A stretch of 64,000 bases of DNA from positions 1,345,367 through 1,409,366 of the forward strand of contig BPGL01000001.1 of NCBI GenBank assembly GCA_026003015.1, read 5' to 3'. Source of the DNA: Actinomycetota bacterium (GTDB lineage Bacteria; Actinomycetota; UBA4738; HRBIN12). Positions 51,488 to 61,864 of this stretch are shown in pieces (positions within the stretch are counted from its first letter, which is position 1; every line of letters starts with the position of its first letter). The notes beneath the pieces are model-generated. The model searched no databases. It had not been told where the DNA came from and worked only from the letters and a program-made list of their open reading frames with translations. The translations under genes were made by a program, and so were the position numbers.

Positions 51488-54373
51488 GTGACCGCCCCCC
51501 TCTCCCCCGACCCCGCCCAGGCCCAGGTGCTCGAGCACACCGGCGGTCCGCTCCTCGTGACCGGCGGCCCCGGAACGGGCAAGACAGCCGTGCTCCTCGA
51601 GCGGTTCGCCCGGCTCGTGGAGGACGCCGACGACCCCGAACGGGTGGTGCTCGTCGTGGGCTCGATCCACGCCCGTGACGAGGCCCGAGCTCGGCTCCTT
51701 GCTCGCCTTGCCGGCTCCCTGCCCGGCCTGCAGGTCGTCACGATCCACGGGCTCGCGCACCGGATCGTCAAGCAGCACGCCTCGATCGTCGGCGAGGAGC
51801 CGCCCCACGTGCTGTCGGCCGTCGAGCAGTTCGCGCGCGTGCGCGAGCTCCTCGCCCGCCAGGATCCCGCGGCCTGGCCGGCCTACGGCCACCTGTTGGA
51901 GCTGCGCGGGTTCGCCGACGAGGTCCGCGGGTTCGTGCTGCGAGCTCAGGAGTCCATGCGCACCCCCGAAGACATCCGCGCCGCGGCCGAGCGCCGCGGC
52001 CTCGGGGGCTGGGCGGAGCTCGCCCGATTCCTCGACGAGTACCGCCGCGAGCTGGAGCGGCTCGGCCAGGTCGACTTCGCGATGCTGCTCCAGCGAGCGG
52101 CGGCCGCTGCGGCGGCGACCGCCCCTGCCTTCGACCACGTCCTCGTCGACGACTACCAGGACACCACGCTGGCGGCCGAGGCGATCCTCGAGCGCCTCGC
52201 GGCGCCCGACCTCGTCGTGGCGGGCGATCCCGAGGCCCACGTGTTCTCGTTCCAGGGCAGCACGGTCGTGCCGCTCACCCGGTTCGCCGAGCGCTTCCGC
52301 GGTGCCCGCGAGATCCGGCTGTTGGAGCGGCATCGAGCACCCGAAGGTGTTCGGCTGGAGGGGTGGGTCGCGCCGCACGCGAGCGAGCAGCACGCGGCGA
52401 TCGCGCGGGAGCTCCGGCGCCTCCACGTCGACGAGGGCGTGCCGTGGGGCGAGCTCGCCGTGGTGGTGCGCCGACAGGGCGCCGACGTGGCCGGCCTCCT
52501 GCGGGCTCTCGACGACGCCGGGATCCCGCGCGCCGTCCCCGAGCGCGACCTGTCACTGGGATCGGAGCCCGCGACCGCCCCCTACATCCTTGCGCTCCGC
52601 TGGCTCGTCGCCGACGCCAACCGACGCGAGGAGCTCGTCGAGCACCTCCTCACCTCGGAGGTCGTCGGGCTCTCACCGGCAGCGGCGCGCGGGATCCTGC
52701 GGGCTGCGCAGTTCCGGCTACGCACGATCGCGCGCGCGCTGGAGCTCGATGAGGGGCTCGCTCCGGCCGAGGCCGAGGCCGTGAGGCGGGCGTTCCGCGT
52801 GCTCACCAAGGCCGAGCTGTTCGCTCCCTTCTCGGTCCAGGACGCGTTCAAGGTCCTGTGGGAGGAGTTGCCGTGCTCGCGGCGCCTCGTCGAGCGCGCC
52901 GCGACCTCCCAGCAGGCACGTCGCGAGCTCGACACGGTCGTCACCTTCGCACGCCTGATCGGCGAGGCGAGCGGCCAGGGCGACGTGGGCGTCGAGGTCT
53001 TCCTCGAGCAGCTCGACGCGGGCGAGCACGGGCCCGGCTACAGCCGGTGGGAGCGCACGACCACCGAGGCCGTCCGGGTCCTCACCGCCCACGGGACCGT
53101 CGGGAGGGAGTTCGACACGGTGATCGTCGCCGACGCCGCCGAGGGCAACTTCCCCTCGCTCGCCCGGCCCGAGCCGATGTTCGACCTGGCCGCGCTCGAC
53201 CGCCCGATCACGCGGAGCGAGCGCACCCGCGAACGGCTGCAGGACGAGCGGCGCCTCTTCGGGGTGGTGCTGGGGAGAGCGCGGCGCCGCGTCGTGCTCG
53301 CCTGCTCCGACGCCCATCCCGACGACGAGGTCCTCAGCGCCCGAACGCGCTTCGGCGACGAGCTCGGGGTGCGCTGGGCGCCGGCGCCGGCCGGTCCGTT
53401 CGACGACCCCGTTTCCACGCGCGAGGCCCAGGCCGCCTGGCGCCGCCAGCTGGCCGACCGCGACGCCGAGGCCTGGCGGCGGCTCGCCGCGCTCGAGGGA
53501 CTCGTGGCGCTCGGCGTCGATCCCTCCCGGTGGTGGTTCCAGCTCGACTGGACCGATACCGGCCACCCGCTGCACAGGTCGATCCGTGCCTCCTACTCCC
53601 GCCTGTCCACCCTCGAGAACTGCGAGCTGCAGCACGTGCTGGCCGACGAGCTCGGTCTGGGGCGTCCCGCCGGCTACCAGGCGTGGGTGGGCAAGCTCGT
53701 TCACCGCATCATCGAGGAGTGCGAGCGTGGCGAGCTCGAACGATCGCAACAGGCACTCGTCAAGGTGCTTGACGAACGATGGCGCGAGCAGGAGTTCCCC
53801 TCGCGCGCGGTCAGCGTCGCCTTCCGGCGCCTGGCCGAGGATCCGATGCTGCGGAACTGGTACGAGGGATACGGGAACACGCCCGCCCTGGCCACCGAAC
53901 AGCGCTTCGAGTTCGAGTTCGACGGCGCCACGATCGTCGGGGTGATCGACCGGATCGGGCCGATCACCTCGGGCGGCACGCGGATCACCGACTTCAAGAC
54001 CGGCAACCACCAACGAGCCGAGAAGGCCGAGGAGAACCTCCAGCTGGGGATCTACTTCCTGGCCGTGCAGCTGTGCGACGAGCTCGCGCCGTACCGTCCG
54101 GTTCGGGCGATCGAGCTCGCCTTCGTCAAGGGGAACTGGCGAGGGGAGCTCGTGAAGGTCGGCAAGCAGGTGAACCGCCAGAACGCCGAGCGCTACGAGC
54201 GGGAGATGCGGGCCCGTCTCGCCCACCTGATCGCCGAGAAACACCGACTGAACGACGAAGAGGTGTACCGGCCGAACCCGCACGCGGACTGCCACTGGTG
54301 CGAGTTCAAGTCCCTCTGCCCCCTGTGGCCCGAGGGCCGGCCCCTCCTGCACCCGGAGGTGAGTCTCCCGTGA
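51488..54373 (+). CDS. adnA: AdnA-like helicase-nuclease subunit
   Basis: A 961-residue protein: UvrD-like motor (Walker A TGGPGTGKTAV, about 25-35; motif II VLVDDYQDT with Asp for the usual Glu) and a C-terminal RecB-type nuclease (GVIDRIG, RITDFKTGNH) wrapped by an Fe-S cluster made of a Cys in LENCELQHV and three in CHWCEFKSLCPLW. This domain order and the adjacent second copy match the mycobacterial AdnA/AdnB machine, which resects double-strand breaks for recombination. The stop overlaps the adnB start (GTGA). The altered motif II suggests a weakened motor in this subunit. Confidence 0.87.
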   Translation: MTAPLSPDPAQAQVLEHTGGPLLVTGGPGTGKTAVLLERFARLVEDADDPERVVLVVGSIHARDEARARLLARLAGSLPGLQVVTIHGLAHRIVKQHASIVGEEPPHVLSAVEQFARVRELLARQDPAAWPAYGHLLELRGFADEVRGFVLRAQESMRTPEDIRAAAERRGLGGWAELARFLDEYRRELERLGQVDFAMLLQRAAAAAAATAPAFDHVLVDDYQDTTLAAEAILERLAAPDLVVAGDPEAHVFSFQGSTVVPLTRFAERFRGAREIRLLERHRAPEGVRLEGWVAPHASEQHAAIARELRRLHVDEGVPWGELAVVVRRQGADVAGLLRALDDAGIPRAVPERDLSLGSEPATAPYILALRWLVADANRREELVEHLLTSEVVGLSPAAARGILRAAQFRLRTIARALELDEGLAPAEAEAVRRAFRVLTKAELFAPFSVQDAFKVLWEELPCSRRLVERAATSQQARRELDTVVTFARLIGEASGQGDVGVEVFLEQLDAGEHGPGYSRWERTTTEAVRVLTAHGTVGREFDTVIVADAAEGNFPSLARPEPMFDLAALDRPITRSERTRERLQDERRLFGVVLGRARRRVVLACSDAHPDDEVLSARTRFGDELGVRWAPAPAGPFDDPVSTREAQAAWRRQLADRDAEAWRRLAALEGLVALGVDPSRWWFQLDWTDTGHPLHRSIRASYSRLSTLENCELQHVLADELGLGRPAGYQAWVGKLVHRIIEECERGELERSQQALVKVLDERWREQEFPSRAVSVAFRRLAEDPMLRNWYEGYGNTPALATEQRFEFEFDGATIVGVIDRIGPITSGGTRITDFKTGNHQRAEKAEENLQLGIYFLAVQLCDELAPYRPVRAIELAFVKGNWRGELVKVGKQVNRQNAERYEREMRARLAHLIAEKHRLNDEEVYRPNPHADCHWCEFKSLCPLWPEGRPLLHPEVSLP

Positions 54374-57300
54374 GCCAGGTCGAGGTTCCCGCCGAGATCG
54401 AGCTCGCGCTCGGGGCAAGCCCCACCGAGGAGCAGTGGCGGGCGATCGCGATGCCGCTCGAGCCGTACGTGCTCGTCGCGGGGGCGGGCAGCGGCAAGAC
54501 GAGCGTGATGGCCGCGCGCGTCGTCTACCTCGCGCTCGTCGCGCTCGGTCGACTCGAGGCGGACCACCCGGGAGCGCTTCCCGGCAACGTCTTGTGCCTG
54601 ACCTTCACGAACAAGGCGACCGAGCACTTCCGCCTGCGTGTGCGCCGTGCGCTCGCGACGCTCGAGCTGCCCGAGGGAGAGGAGCCCGAGGTCACGAACT
54701 ACCACGGGTTCGCCGCGCAGCTGCTCGAGCGCCATGGGGTGCTCGCGGGATTCGAGCCGGGCGCCCGCGTGCTGAACCAGGCGCAGCGCGTCGAGCTGTG
54801 CGCCCGCGTGCTCGACGAGATGGTGTTCGAGCACAATCCCGCCACGTGGCAACCCTCCCTCGTCGACCGGATCCTCGCCCTCGACGAGCAGGCGCAGAAC
54901 CACCTCGTCGACCTCGATCGCCTCCGGTCCTGGCTCCAGGAGCGGCTCACCGCGCTCGCCGCGCACCGTTCCGATCGGGCGTACCGTGCCGCGCTGGAGC
55001 GGATCGAGCTCGCCGAGGCGGCGGCCCGCTACCGGCGGCTCAAACAGCAGCTCGGCGTGCTCGACTTCGGCGACCAGATCGAGCGCGCGATCGAGCTCGT
55101 CGAGCGCAACCCCGACCTCGTCGCCGACCTGCGAACCCGCTACCAGGTGGTGCTCCTCGACGAGTACCAGGACACGAACGTCGCGCAGGCACGCCTGATG
55201 CGCGCCATCTTCGGCCACGGGCATCCGGTCACCGCCGTCGGTGATCCCGACCAGAACATCTACGCGTGGCGCGGGGCGTCGTTGCACAACCTGCTCGAGT
55301 TCCCCGGATCCTTCGTCGGACCCAGCGGTCCCGCGCGTCGGCTGCCCCTGTACACGAACTTCCGTTCGGGGTCGCGGATCCTCGCGGCGGCCGACCGGAT
55401 CATCGAGCCCGTACCCGCTCGTCTGCGCCCCGATCCTGACAAACGCCTCGTGCCGCATCCGCCGAACGGCGAGGGCCGGGTCACGGTCGCCCGCTACCAG
55501 GACGAGTGGTCGGAGGCCACGGCGATCGCCGAGCGTGCCCAGCGCCTGCACGAGGAGGAGGGCGCCTCCTGGGCGCAGATCGCCGTGCTGTGTCGGACGA
55601 GCCGGCTGTTCGGATCGCTCCAACGGGCCTTCGCGGAGCGCCGGATCCCCGTCGAGATCCTCGGGCTGGCGGGACTGCTCAAGCAGCCGGAGGTCCTCGA
55701 GGTCCTCGCGTACGCGCGGGCCGTGCACGACCCGCGGGCGTCGGTCTCGCTGGCCCGCATCCTGCTCGGTCCCCGCTACCGCGTCGGTTTCAAGGACCTC
55801 GCCCAGGTCGCGCGCTGGGCGACGGTCCAGAGCAGGCTGCTCATGGACGTGGTCGACGAGGACGAGGTCGAGGCGAACCCCTTCCTGTTCGCCGAGGCCC
55901 TCGAGCGGCTCGACGAGGTCGAGGGGCTCTCGGAGGAAGGACGTCGGCGGCTCGAGCGGTTCCGCGACGAGCTCCGTGAGCTGAGGGTCGAGGCCCGTCG
56001 ACCGGTGGGTGAGTTCCTCGAGGAGGTGATCCGGCGCACGGGGATCCTCGACGAGCTCGATGCGGAGGTCGATCGGCCCATGGCCGAGCAGGCGCGACGC
56101 AACCTCGCGGCGTTCCTCGACGAGGTCCACGCGTTCCAGCCGCTCCAGGGGGAACTCACCCTGCGCGCGTTCCTCGACCACGTCGACCAGGCCGAGCTGC
56201 TCGACCGCCACGAGTGGGCCCCGGTCCAGCCCTCCGACGAGGACTCCGTCAAGGTGATGACGATCCACGTCGCCAAGGGGCTCGAGTTCGATCACGTGTT
56301 CGTGCCCGGCCTGGCCCACGGGCTCCTGCCGAACCCCGAGATCCCGCAGAACCCCCGCCGAGCGCGGCAAGTCGCTCGACTTCGAGCTCCGCGGCGACGC
56401 CCCGATCCTGCCGCGGTTCGAGGGGAACCTGTCGGCCTTCCGCGACGCGCTGCGGGAGCACGAGCTCGTCGAGGAGCGTCGGACGGCCTACGTGGCCCTC
56501 ACGCGCGCCCGGCGCTCCCTGCACGTGTCGGGGGCGTTCTGGTACGGGGACATCCAGGCGCCGAAGAAGCCGAGCGCGTTCCTCGAGGAGCTCATGGACT
56601 GGGGCGACGAGACCGGGCTGGCGGAGGTCGACCGCGGCCCCGAGCCGAGCGAAGCCAACCCGCTGCTCGAGCTGCGCACGCGGTTCGTGCGCCCCTGGCC
56701 CGGCCCGGCGCTGCGCGATGAGGCCGACGAGCTGTTCCCGCAGGGGTGGCGACGGGCGGCGATCGAGGCCGTCGTCGCCGGTGGCGTGCAGCCCGAGCTC
56801 GTCGAGAGCCTCTCCCCGGCCGAGCGCGAGCGCTTCGAGGCGGTCGCGGCGGAGCGTCGGCGCGTCGCCGCCACCCTGCGCGAGCGGGAGCGCCGCGGCG
56901 AGGACCCCGACCCCGACCCGCTCCCGCGGACCCTGTCGGCCAGCGCCGTGATCGACCACGAGCGGTGCCCGAAGCGGTTCTACTGGTCGGTGGTTCGCCC
57001 GCTCCCCCGCTTCAGCGGCCCGGCGGCCCGGATCGGGACCGAGATCCATCGGTGGATCGAGCGACGAGCGAGCGGCCAGGGGCGATTGCTCGAGCCCGAG
57101 GACGTCCCGGACCTCACCCTCGAGGAACTCGCCGGCGACCCGGGACGGATCGAACGGCTCCGGGAGGCGTTCCTCGCGAGCCGGTTCGCCGACCGGGTGC
57201 CGCTCGCGGCGGAACGCCCCTTCCTCTTGCGCTTCGGCGAGGTGACGGTGGGAGGCCGGATCGACGCGATCTACACCGACCGCGACGGGCGTTGGGAGGT

Positions 57301-57643
57301 CGTCGACTGGAAGACGGGGCGGCGGCCGTCGAGCGACGACCCCCTCGCCGGGTTACAGCTCGACGTCTACGGGCTCGCGTGCGTCGAGATCTGGGGGAAG
57401 CGCGCCGAGGACCTCACGCTCACCTACGTGTATCTCGCGACCGGGGAAGAGGTGAGCCGGCCGATGGGCGATCCGGCGGCCGTGCGCGCTCTGATCGGCA
57501 GCGCCCTCGATCGGATCGCGTCCGGCGCCTTCGAGCCGACGCCGGGTCCCCAGTGCGCGTACTGCGACTTCCGCGCGTTCTGCGAGCCGGGACTGGCGTG
57601 GGTCGCGACGCAGGGCTCGGGTCTCAGCCCGCGCCCAGCGTGA
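54370..57643 (+). CDS. adnB: AdnB-like helicase-nuclease subunit, frameshifted
   Basis: About 1090 residues. Motor: VAGAGSGKTSVMA (Walker A), LCLTFTNKATEHF (Ia), VVLLDEYQDTN (II, canonical), GDPDQNIYAWRGA (III), VKVMTIHVAKGLEFDHVF (V), VALTRARRSLHVSG (VI). Nuclease: GGRIDAIY, EVVDWKTGRR; Fe-S cysteines in DHERCPKRFYW and CAYCDFRAFC. One extra C in the C5 run 56352-56356 breaks the frame; removing it gives NPAERGKSLDFELRGDAPIL and restores everything to the TGA. A natural nuclease-less truncation is unlikely because the downstream half is fully conserved. Confidence 0.87.
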
Positions 57644-58010
57644 GGCGCTCGACCTGCTCCTCGAAGGATCGGTAGGTCGCCGCCGGGTCGTAGCCGCCGA
57701 CCACCGGCGGGGGCGCGTAGCTGGCCTCCAGGCCCGTCTCCGCTGCGGCACGGACGAACGCCGCCGCTCGGAACCACTCCAGATCCCCCGGCTGGATCAC
57801 GACCTCCCCGGAGGTCCCCAGGCGTCGGAACGCCGGGTCGTCGGTCACGACCGGCGTGGGTCGGAAGGCCCGCTCCAGGCGGGCGCGGAGCTCCGGATCG
57901 TCGGCGGCCACCGTGACGCGGCGTCCGTCCCACGTGGCCGTCGCCAGCGTTCGCCGCTCCTCGTCGCCGGGGCGGTAGAACCGGACCTCGACGGCCCGCA
58001 CGGTCCTCAC
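57624..58010 (-). CDS. hypothetical protein (128 aa)
   Basis: GTG start overlaps the stop of the cNMP-binding gene (GTGA). The N-terminal half is beta-rich (VEVRFYRPGDEERRTLATATWDG-type, core RFYRPGD), the C-terminal half helical. The middle, FRRLGTSGEVVIQPGDLEWFRAAAF, suggests a substrate- or ligand-related loop. No family is recognised. Its 3' end overlaps adnB by 20 bases on the opposite strand. Coupling to the cNMP-binding protein is the only clue to function. Confidence 0.65.
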   Translation of the reverse strand: MRTVRAVEVRFYRPGDEERRTLATATWDGRRVTVAADDPELRARLERAFRPTPVVTDDPAFRRLGTSGEVVIQPGDLEWFRAAAFVRAAAETGLEASYAPPPVVGGYDPAATYRSFEEQVERLTLGAG

Positions 58011-58435
58011 CCGAGCACCGAGCGCGTCGAGCGGCGCACCTGGCGCGCGAGGCCGGCCGCGAGCTTCAGCGCGACCTCGGGTTCCTCACGCATCGCCTGC
58101 AGGAAACGCGGGCGTTCCAGCACGAGCAGGGTCATCGGGGTCTCGGAGCTCACGGTCGCCGACCGGGGCCCCCCGTCGAGCAGCGAGATCTCCCCGAAGT
58201 GGTCGCCGGGCAACACCCGGCGCAGGCGTTTACCGCCGGCCGTGACGGTCCCCTGCCCGGCGAGCACGACGTAGAAGGCGTCGCCGGGCTCCCCCTCGCG
58301 GACGATCGAGTGGCCCGCCATGTAGTCGGCCACCTCGGACAAACCGGCCAGCCGGCGAAGGTGCCGACGGCTCAGTCCCTCGAACAGGGGGACGGCCGAC
58401 AACGCGGCCTCGAGCCTGCGCTTGTTCGTCGCCAC
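58007..58435 (-). CDS. cyclic-nucleotide-binding-domain protein
   Basis: A 142-residue single cNMP-binding domain: VPLFEGLSRRHLRRLA lead helix, IVREGEPGDAFYVVLAGQ, and the phosphate-binding cassette FGEISLLDGGPRSATV. No DNA-binding domain, so it may act by protein contact or ligand buffering. GTG start with GGAGGAAG upstream. Divergent from a full CRP-like regulator gene, with TAGGCT -10 boxes on both sides. Confidence 0.88.
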   Translation of the reverse strand: MATNKRRLEAALSAVPLFEGLSRRHLRRLAGLSEVADYMAGHSIVREGEPGDAFYVVLAGQGTVTAGGKRLRRVLPGDHFGEISLLDGGPRSATVSSETPMTLLVLERPRFLQAMREEPEVALKLAAGLARQVRRSTRSVLG

Positions 58436-58463
58436 CGCTTCCTCCGGGTCCTCGGACCCCCGT

Positions 58464-58519
58464 AGCCTAGCCGACGACCCGGGGGCCGTCGGGGGCGTGT
58501 CGGGGGCGGCGGGTAGGCT
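58464..58519. promoter_or_regulatory. divergent TAGGCT -10 boxes
   Basis: Leftward TAGGCT at 58464-58469 for the cNMP-domain gene and rightward TAGGCT at 58514-58519 for the CRP-like gene, whose ATG (58543) has GAGGAG upstream. The 44 bases between the boxes are GC-rich and show no clear operator. Confidence 0.5.
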
Positions 58520-58542
58520 CGGCGACCGAGGAGTGGTGTCCC

Positions 58543-59122
58543 ATGGCCGTGCTGCCCGCGCACGCGCAACCGCTCCCCCTCACGGTGGTGCCCACCGGGG
58601 CCGCCTGGATCCGCCAGGGCGACCCCGGGCGGGGCGCGATGCGGATCGAGCGCGGGATCGGGTTCGCCACGGCGGTCTCCGCGATCGGCTGGGAGCGGAT
58701 CGTCGAGGTGCTCGGCCCCGGGGACCCGGTCGGCGCGCCACCCGGTGCGCGGTCGCCCTGGACCCTTCGAGCGGTCACCCCGATCCGGCTTCGCCCCGTC
58801 GCCCCCGAACGAGGCCTTCCGCCTGCACGCCGCGCTCGTCGAGCGCGTCGTCCGCACCGTCGTGGAGCTCTCGGGTCTCGACGTCGCCGAGCGGATCGAG
58901 CGACGGCTCGGCGAGCTCGCCGATCGCCTCGGTCGACCATCCCCACACGGTCGGACGGTGCCGTTCCGGCTCACGCAGGAGGAGCTCGCCGCCCTCGTCG
59001 GCACGAGCCGAGAGTCCGCGAACCGCGCGGTGCGCGCGCTCGCGGCTCGCGGCGCGATCGTGGTCGTGGGCCGCGGTCGCTACGCAGTGGCCGACGAGCT
59101 GCTCGACGGGGTGCGCCCCTGA
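58543..59122 (+). CDS. CRP/FNR-family regulator, frameshifted
   Basis: About 193 residues. The N-terminal half is a shortened effector domain (LPLTVVPTGAAWIRQGDPGRG) and the C-terminal half ends in a CRP-type helix-turn-helix (LTQEELAALVGTSRESANRA) with a wing. One extra C in the C5 run 58802-58806 splits the frame; removing it joins LRPVAP to NEAFRLHAALVERVV. The effector domain lacks a clear cAMP phosphate cassette, so the ligand, if any, is unknown. Confidence 0.78.
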
Positions 59123-59174
59123 ACCCCCCGTCCGGGCCGAGGCGCTCGAGGCCGCCCCAGCGCGATGCCGGTCC

Positions 59175-60034
59175 TCACTCCTGCAGCACCGTCAGGCTGC
59201 ACGACGGACAGTAGCGCGAGCGGCCGCGGACCGGGCGCCCGCACCGCTCGCAGCTCCGAGGCGTCGCGCGGGACCACGTCGGCGACGACGATCGGCCCCG
59301 TCGCTCCACCCGGCCCTCGGCCTCGAGCTTGAGCAGGTGGGCGAGCACGGTTCGCCGAGCGAGCTCCCGCGCCTCGGGTGGGTAGCCCTCGTAGATCCGC
59401 TCGACGATCGCCTCGATCGTCGAGCCGACGTCTCCGAGCGCCGCCAGGATCTGCTCCTCACGCTCCTGCCGGTGCCGCAGGTAGTCCTCGAGCCTCGCGC
59501 GCGCGTCGAGCACGACCGGCCCGTGCCCGGGGTAGATGGTGCGGGGCTCGAGCTCGACCAAGGCGCGGAGCGAGGAGAGGTAGCGGAGCAGGTCGCCCTC
59601 CGGCGGATCGATCACGCTCGTGCCGCGGCCGAGCACGGCGTCGCCCGTGAACAGCGCGCCCTCCGTCGGCACGAAGAACGCGAGGTGGTCGGGCGTGTGG
59701 CCGGGGGGTCGCCACGACGCGCACCCGGATCGCGCCCGCCTCGACCACCTCGCCGTGGCGCAGGCGCTCCGCGCCGGCCAGCCGGGCCGCTCCCAGCCGC
59801 GCGCCGGCCCTGCGGGCGAGCTCGGGGGCGCCCGGTGCGTGGTCGGGGGTGGTCGTGCGTAACGAGGACGTGGGTGATCCGACCGGCGGCCCGGGCGACC
59901 TCGTCCAGGTGCTCGGGCAGGTCGGGCCCTGGGTCGATCACGATCGCGGGGTCGCGGCCCACGATCCACGTGTTCGTCCCCTCGAGCGTGCGGACGCTCG
60001 GATTCGGTGCGAGCACGCGAACGATCGGGATCAC
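59175..60034 (-). CDS. MBL-fold hydrolase (LACTB2-like) with zinc-ribbon tail, two frameshifts
   Basis: About 286 residues after repair. N-terminus RVLAPNPSVRTLEGTNTWIV is the LACTB2/RNase-type MBL signature; metal motif VTHDHPDHA, then ATPGHTPDHL, FTGDAVLG and IYPGHGPVV follow; a winged-helix segment (ILAALGDVGSTIEAIVERIY) and a C-terminal CERCG...CPSC zinc ribbon finish it. Extra G (plus strand) in runs 59845-59849 and 59703-59708 break the frame. GTG overlaps the NUDIX gene stop. Probably an RNase or hydroxyacyl-hydrolase-like enzyme. Confidence 0.8.
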
Positions 60035-60686
60035 GGCGCGTCCTGCTCGAACACCGAGGCGGGAAGACGCGCGAGCTCGTCGGCGCTCGGTTCCCGCGTG
60101 TCGATCCGCACGGCCAGGACCTCCGCCGCCGAGCCGCAGGCCGCGAGCTGCACCACGGTGAACCACGTCGGCCAGTACAGGCGATGGTCGCCGCGCGACC
60201 ACCCGTCGAGCAGCCGCGAGGGGTTCATCCACCACGCGCGAGCGACCTCCCTGCCGTCCGCGCGCAGGTCCGGGGTCGCCGGCGGCGAGGGCCACGTAGA
60301 AGTGCGCGTCGAACCGCACGGGCACGTCCGGGGGCGCGACCCACCGCGCGATCTCCACGAGGTCGGTCGGGGCCGGCGGGCGGCGATCGATCGTTGCGAG
60401 CGGCTCCTCGGGATCGGCAGACCGGGCTCCGTCGGCGGTCAGGGCGAGCCCCCACCTCCTCCAGGAGCTCGCGCAGCGCGGTCGCTCGGGGCGCGTGCGC
60501 CGGGTCCCCGAACCACCGCGTCGCGAGCGCTCGGTCGCCGGGATCGACCGCGCCCCCGGGGAACGCGACGTAGCCGGGGAGGAACCGAGCCTGAGCCGCA
60601 CGCTCGACGACGAGCAGCTCCGGGCCGGCGTCGCCCTCGCGCACGACGAGGACGCTCGCCGCCTCACGGATCAGAGCCTCGCGCAC
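60031..60686 (-). CDS. NUDIX hydrolase, two frameshifts
   Basis: About 218 residues after repair. NUDIX box: FPGGAVDPGDRALATRWF then ALRELLEEVG, a form with a long insert found in NUDT19-like and actinobacterial CoA/nucleotide pyrophosphatases; later VAPPDVPVRFDAHFYVAL and WWMNPSRLL complete it. Extra bases in runs 60449-60453 and 60272-60275 break the frame. GTG at 60686 has GGGAGG eight bases upstream and faces a divergent methyltransferase gene. Confidence 0.8.
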
Positions 60687-60724
60687 GGCGACATCCTCCC
60701 AGGCAGGTTCGGGATACTGCCACC

Positions 60725-61758
60725 GTGTCGAGCCGGGTGCGCGCGGCGATCGAAGCGGCGATCCGCGAACGGGGGGCCGATCACCTTCGCGGAGTACATG
60801 GAGCTCGCGCTCTACGGACCGGGGGGCTACTACCACGGCCTGCGGGTCGGGCCTCGGGGGGGACTTCGTCACGAGCCCACACGTCCACCCGGTCTTCGGC
60901 ACGCTGCTCGGGCGGGCGGTCCGCTCGCTGTGGGAACGCGCTCGGACGAGGGACGCCCCTGCGGCTCACGGAGGTCGGGGCCGGCGACGGAACCCTCGCC
61001 CGCCAGCTCCTCGCCGAGCTTCAGGGACGTGCCGCTCGACTACGCCGTCGTCGAGGTCGGCGCCCAGGCCCGGCGGGCCCTCGCGAGCCTGGAGGGCGTA
61101 CGCCTGCTCGACCGGCTACCGACCTGCGACGTCGTGCTCGCCCACGAGCTGCTCGACAACCTGCCGTTCCGGGTCATCCGGGACGGTCGCGAGGTGCGGA
61201 TCGGGCTCGACGAGACCGGTGAGCCGACCCCGGTCCTCGCGCCCCTCGACGACGAGCTCGCACGCGCGGGGATCTTCGGAGGGGATCGTGCCGGTCGGAG
61301 CGCTGCGCTTCGTCGACGAGGTGGCCGAGGCGGTCGGGCAGGGTTTCGCGCTCCTCATCGACTACGCCGGGCCGGCGGAGGTCCACGGGGTACCGAGGGC
61401 ATCACGTCGTGGCCCGACGTGCTCGCCGAACCCGGCTCGGCCGACATCACCGCGGGCGTCGACCTCGAGGCGATCGCCCGACCACGCCCGTGCCCGCGGG
61501 CTCGTCGCGCATGCGCCGGTCACGCAACGGGCCGCTCTGTCCGCCCTCGGGTTCGGCGCGTGGGCCCGCGGCGAGCTCGACCGCCAGCGAGCCCTGCTCG
61601 ACGGCGGGGACGGCCGGGCCGCCGTGCGAGCCTGGGCCGGCCGCAGCGCCGCCTCCCTGCTCGTGGATCCGGCGGGGCTCGGCCGGATGCGCTGGCTGCT
61701 CCTCGCAACCCCGGGCCTGCCCCGGCCGAGCTGGCTCGAGGAAGCGGCCGGCGTCTGA
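60725..61758 (+). CDS. MidA/NDUFAF7-like SAM methyltransferase, eight frameshifts
   Basis: About 340 residues after repair. Landmarks of COG1565: GPITFAEYMELALYGPGGYY, RGDFVTSPHVHPVFGTLLGRA, LTEVGAGDGTLARQLL (SAM site), DVVLAHELLDNLPFRVI, ALLIDYAGP-like text (here FALLIDYAGPAE) and GFGAWARGELDRQ. Single extra bases at about 60771-60776, 60856-60862, 60956-60959, 61020-61021, 61281-61284, 61387-61390, 61413-61415 and 61482-61483 are needed to keep the frame, and these eight exactly restore the phase to the TGA at 61756. The human relative methylates the complex I subunit NDUFS2; here nuoD lies 1.6 kb downstream. Confidence 0.75.
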
Positions 61759-61825
61759 GGGGACCCCGGCCGCCAACCCGAACGGAAGCGTCGGGACCGA
61801 CTACCGGCTCGAGGCGAGGTGGGCG

Positions 61826-61831
61826 TAGGAT
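61826..61831 (+). promoter_or_regulatory. TAGGAT -10 box upstream of the BNR-repeat gene
   Basis: TAGGAT 33 bases before ATG 61865, which has GAAGGAGG (61851-61858); a short-leader transcript. Confidence 0.4.
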
Positions 61832-61864
61832 CGGCCGTGTCCCCTCGGCCGAAGGAGGCAGGCG

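Noticed and set aside
56340..56360. Programmed frameshifting in adnB
   Set aside because: The site is a plain C5 run with no slippery heptamer or stimulatory structure evident, and similar one-base errors follow throughout the next 8 kb.
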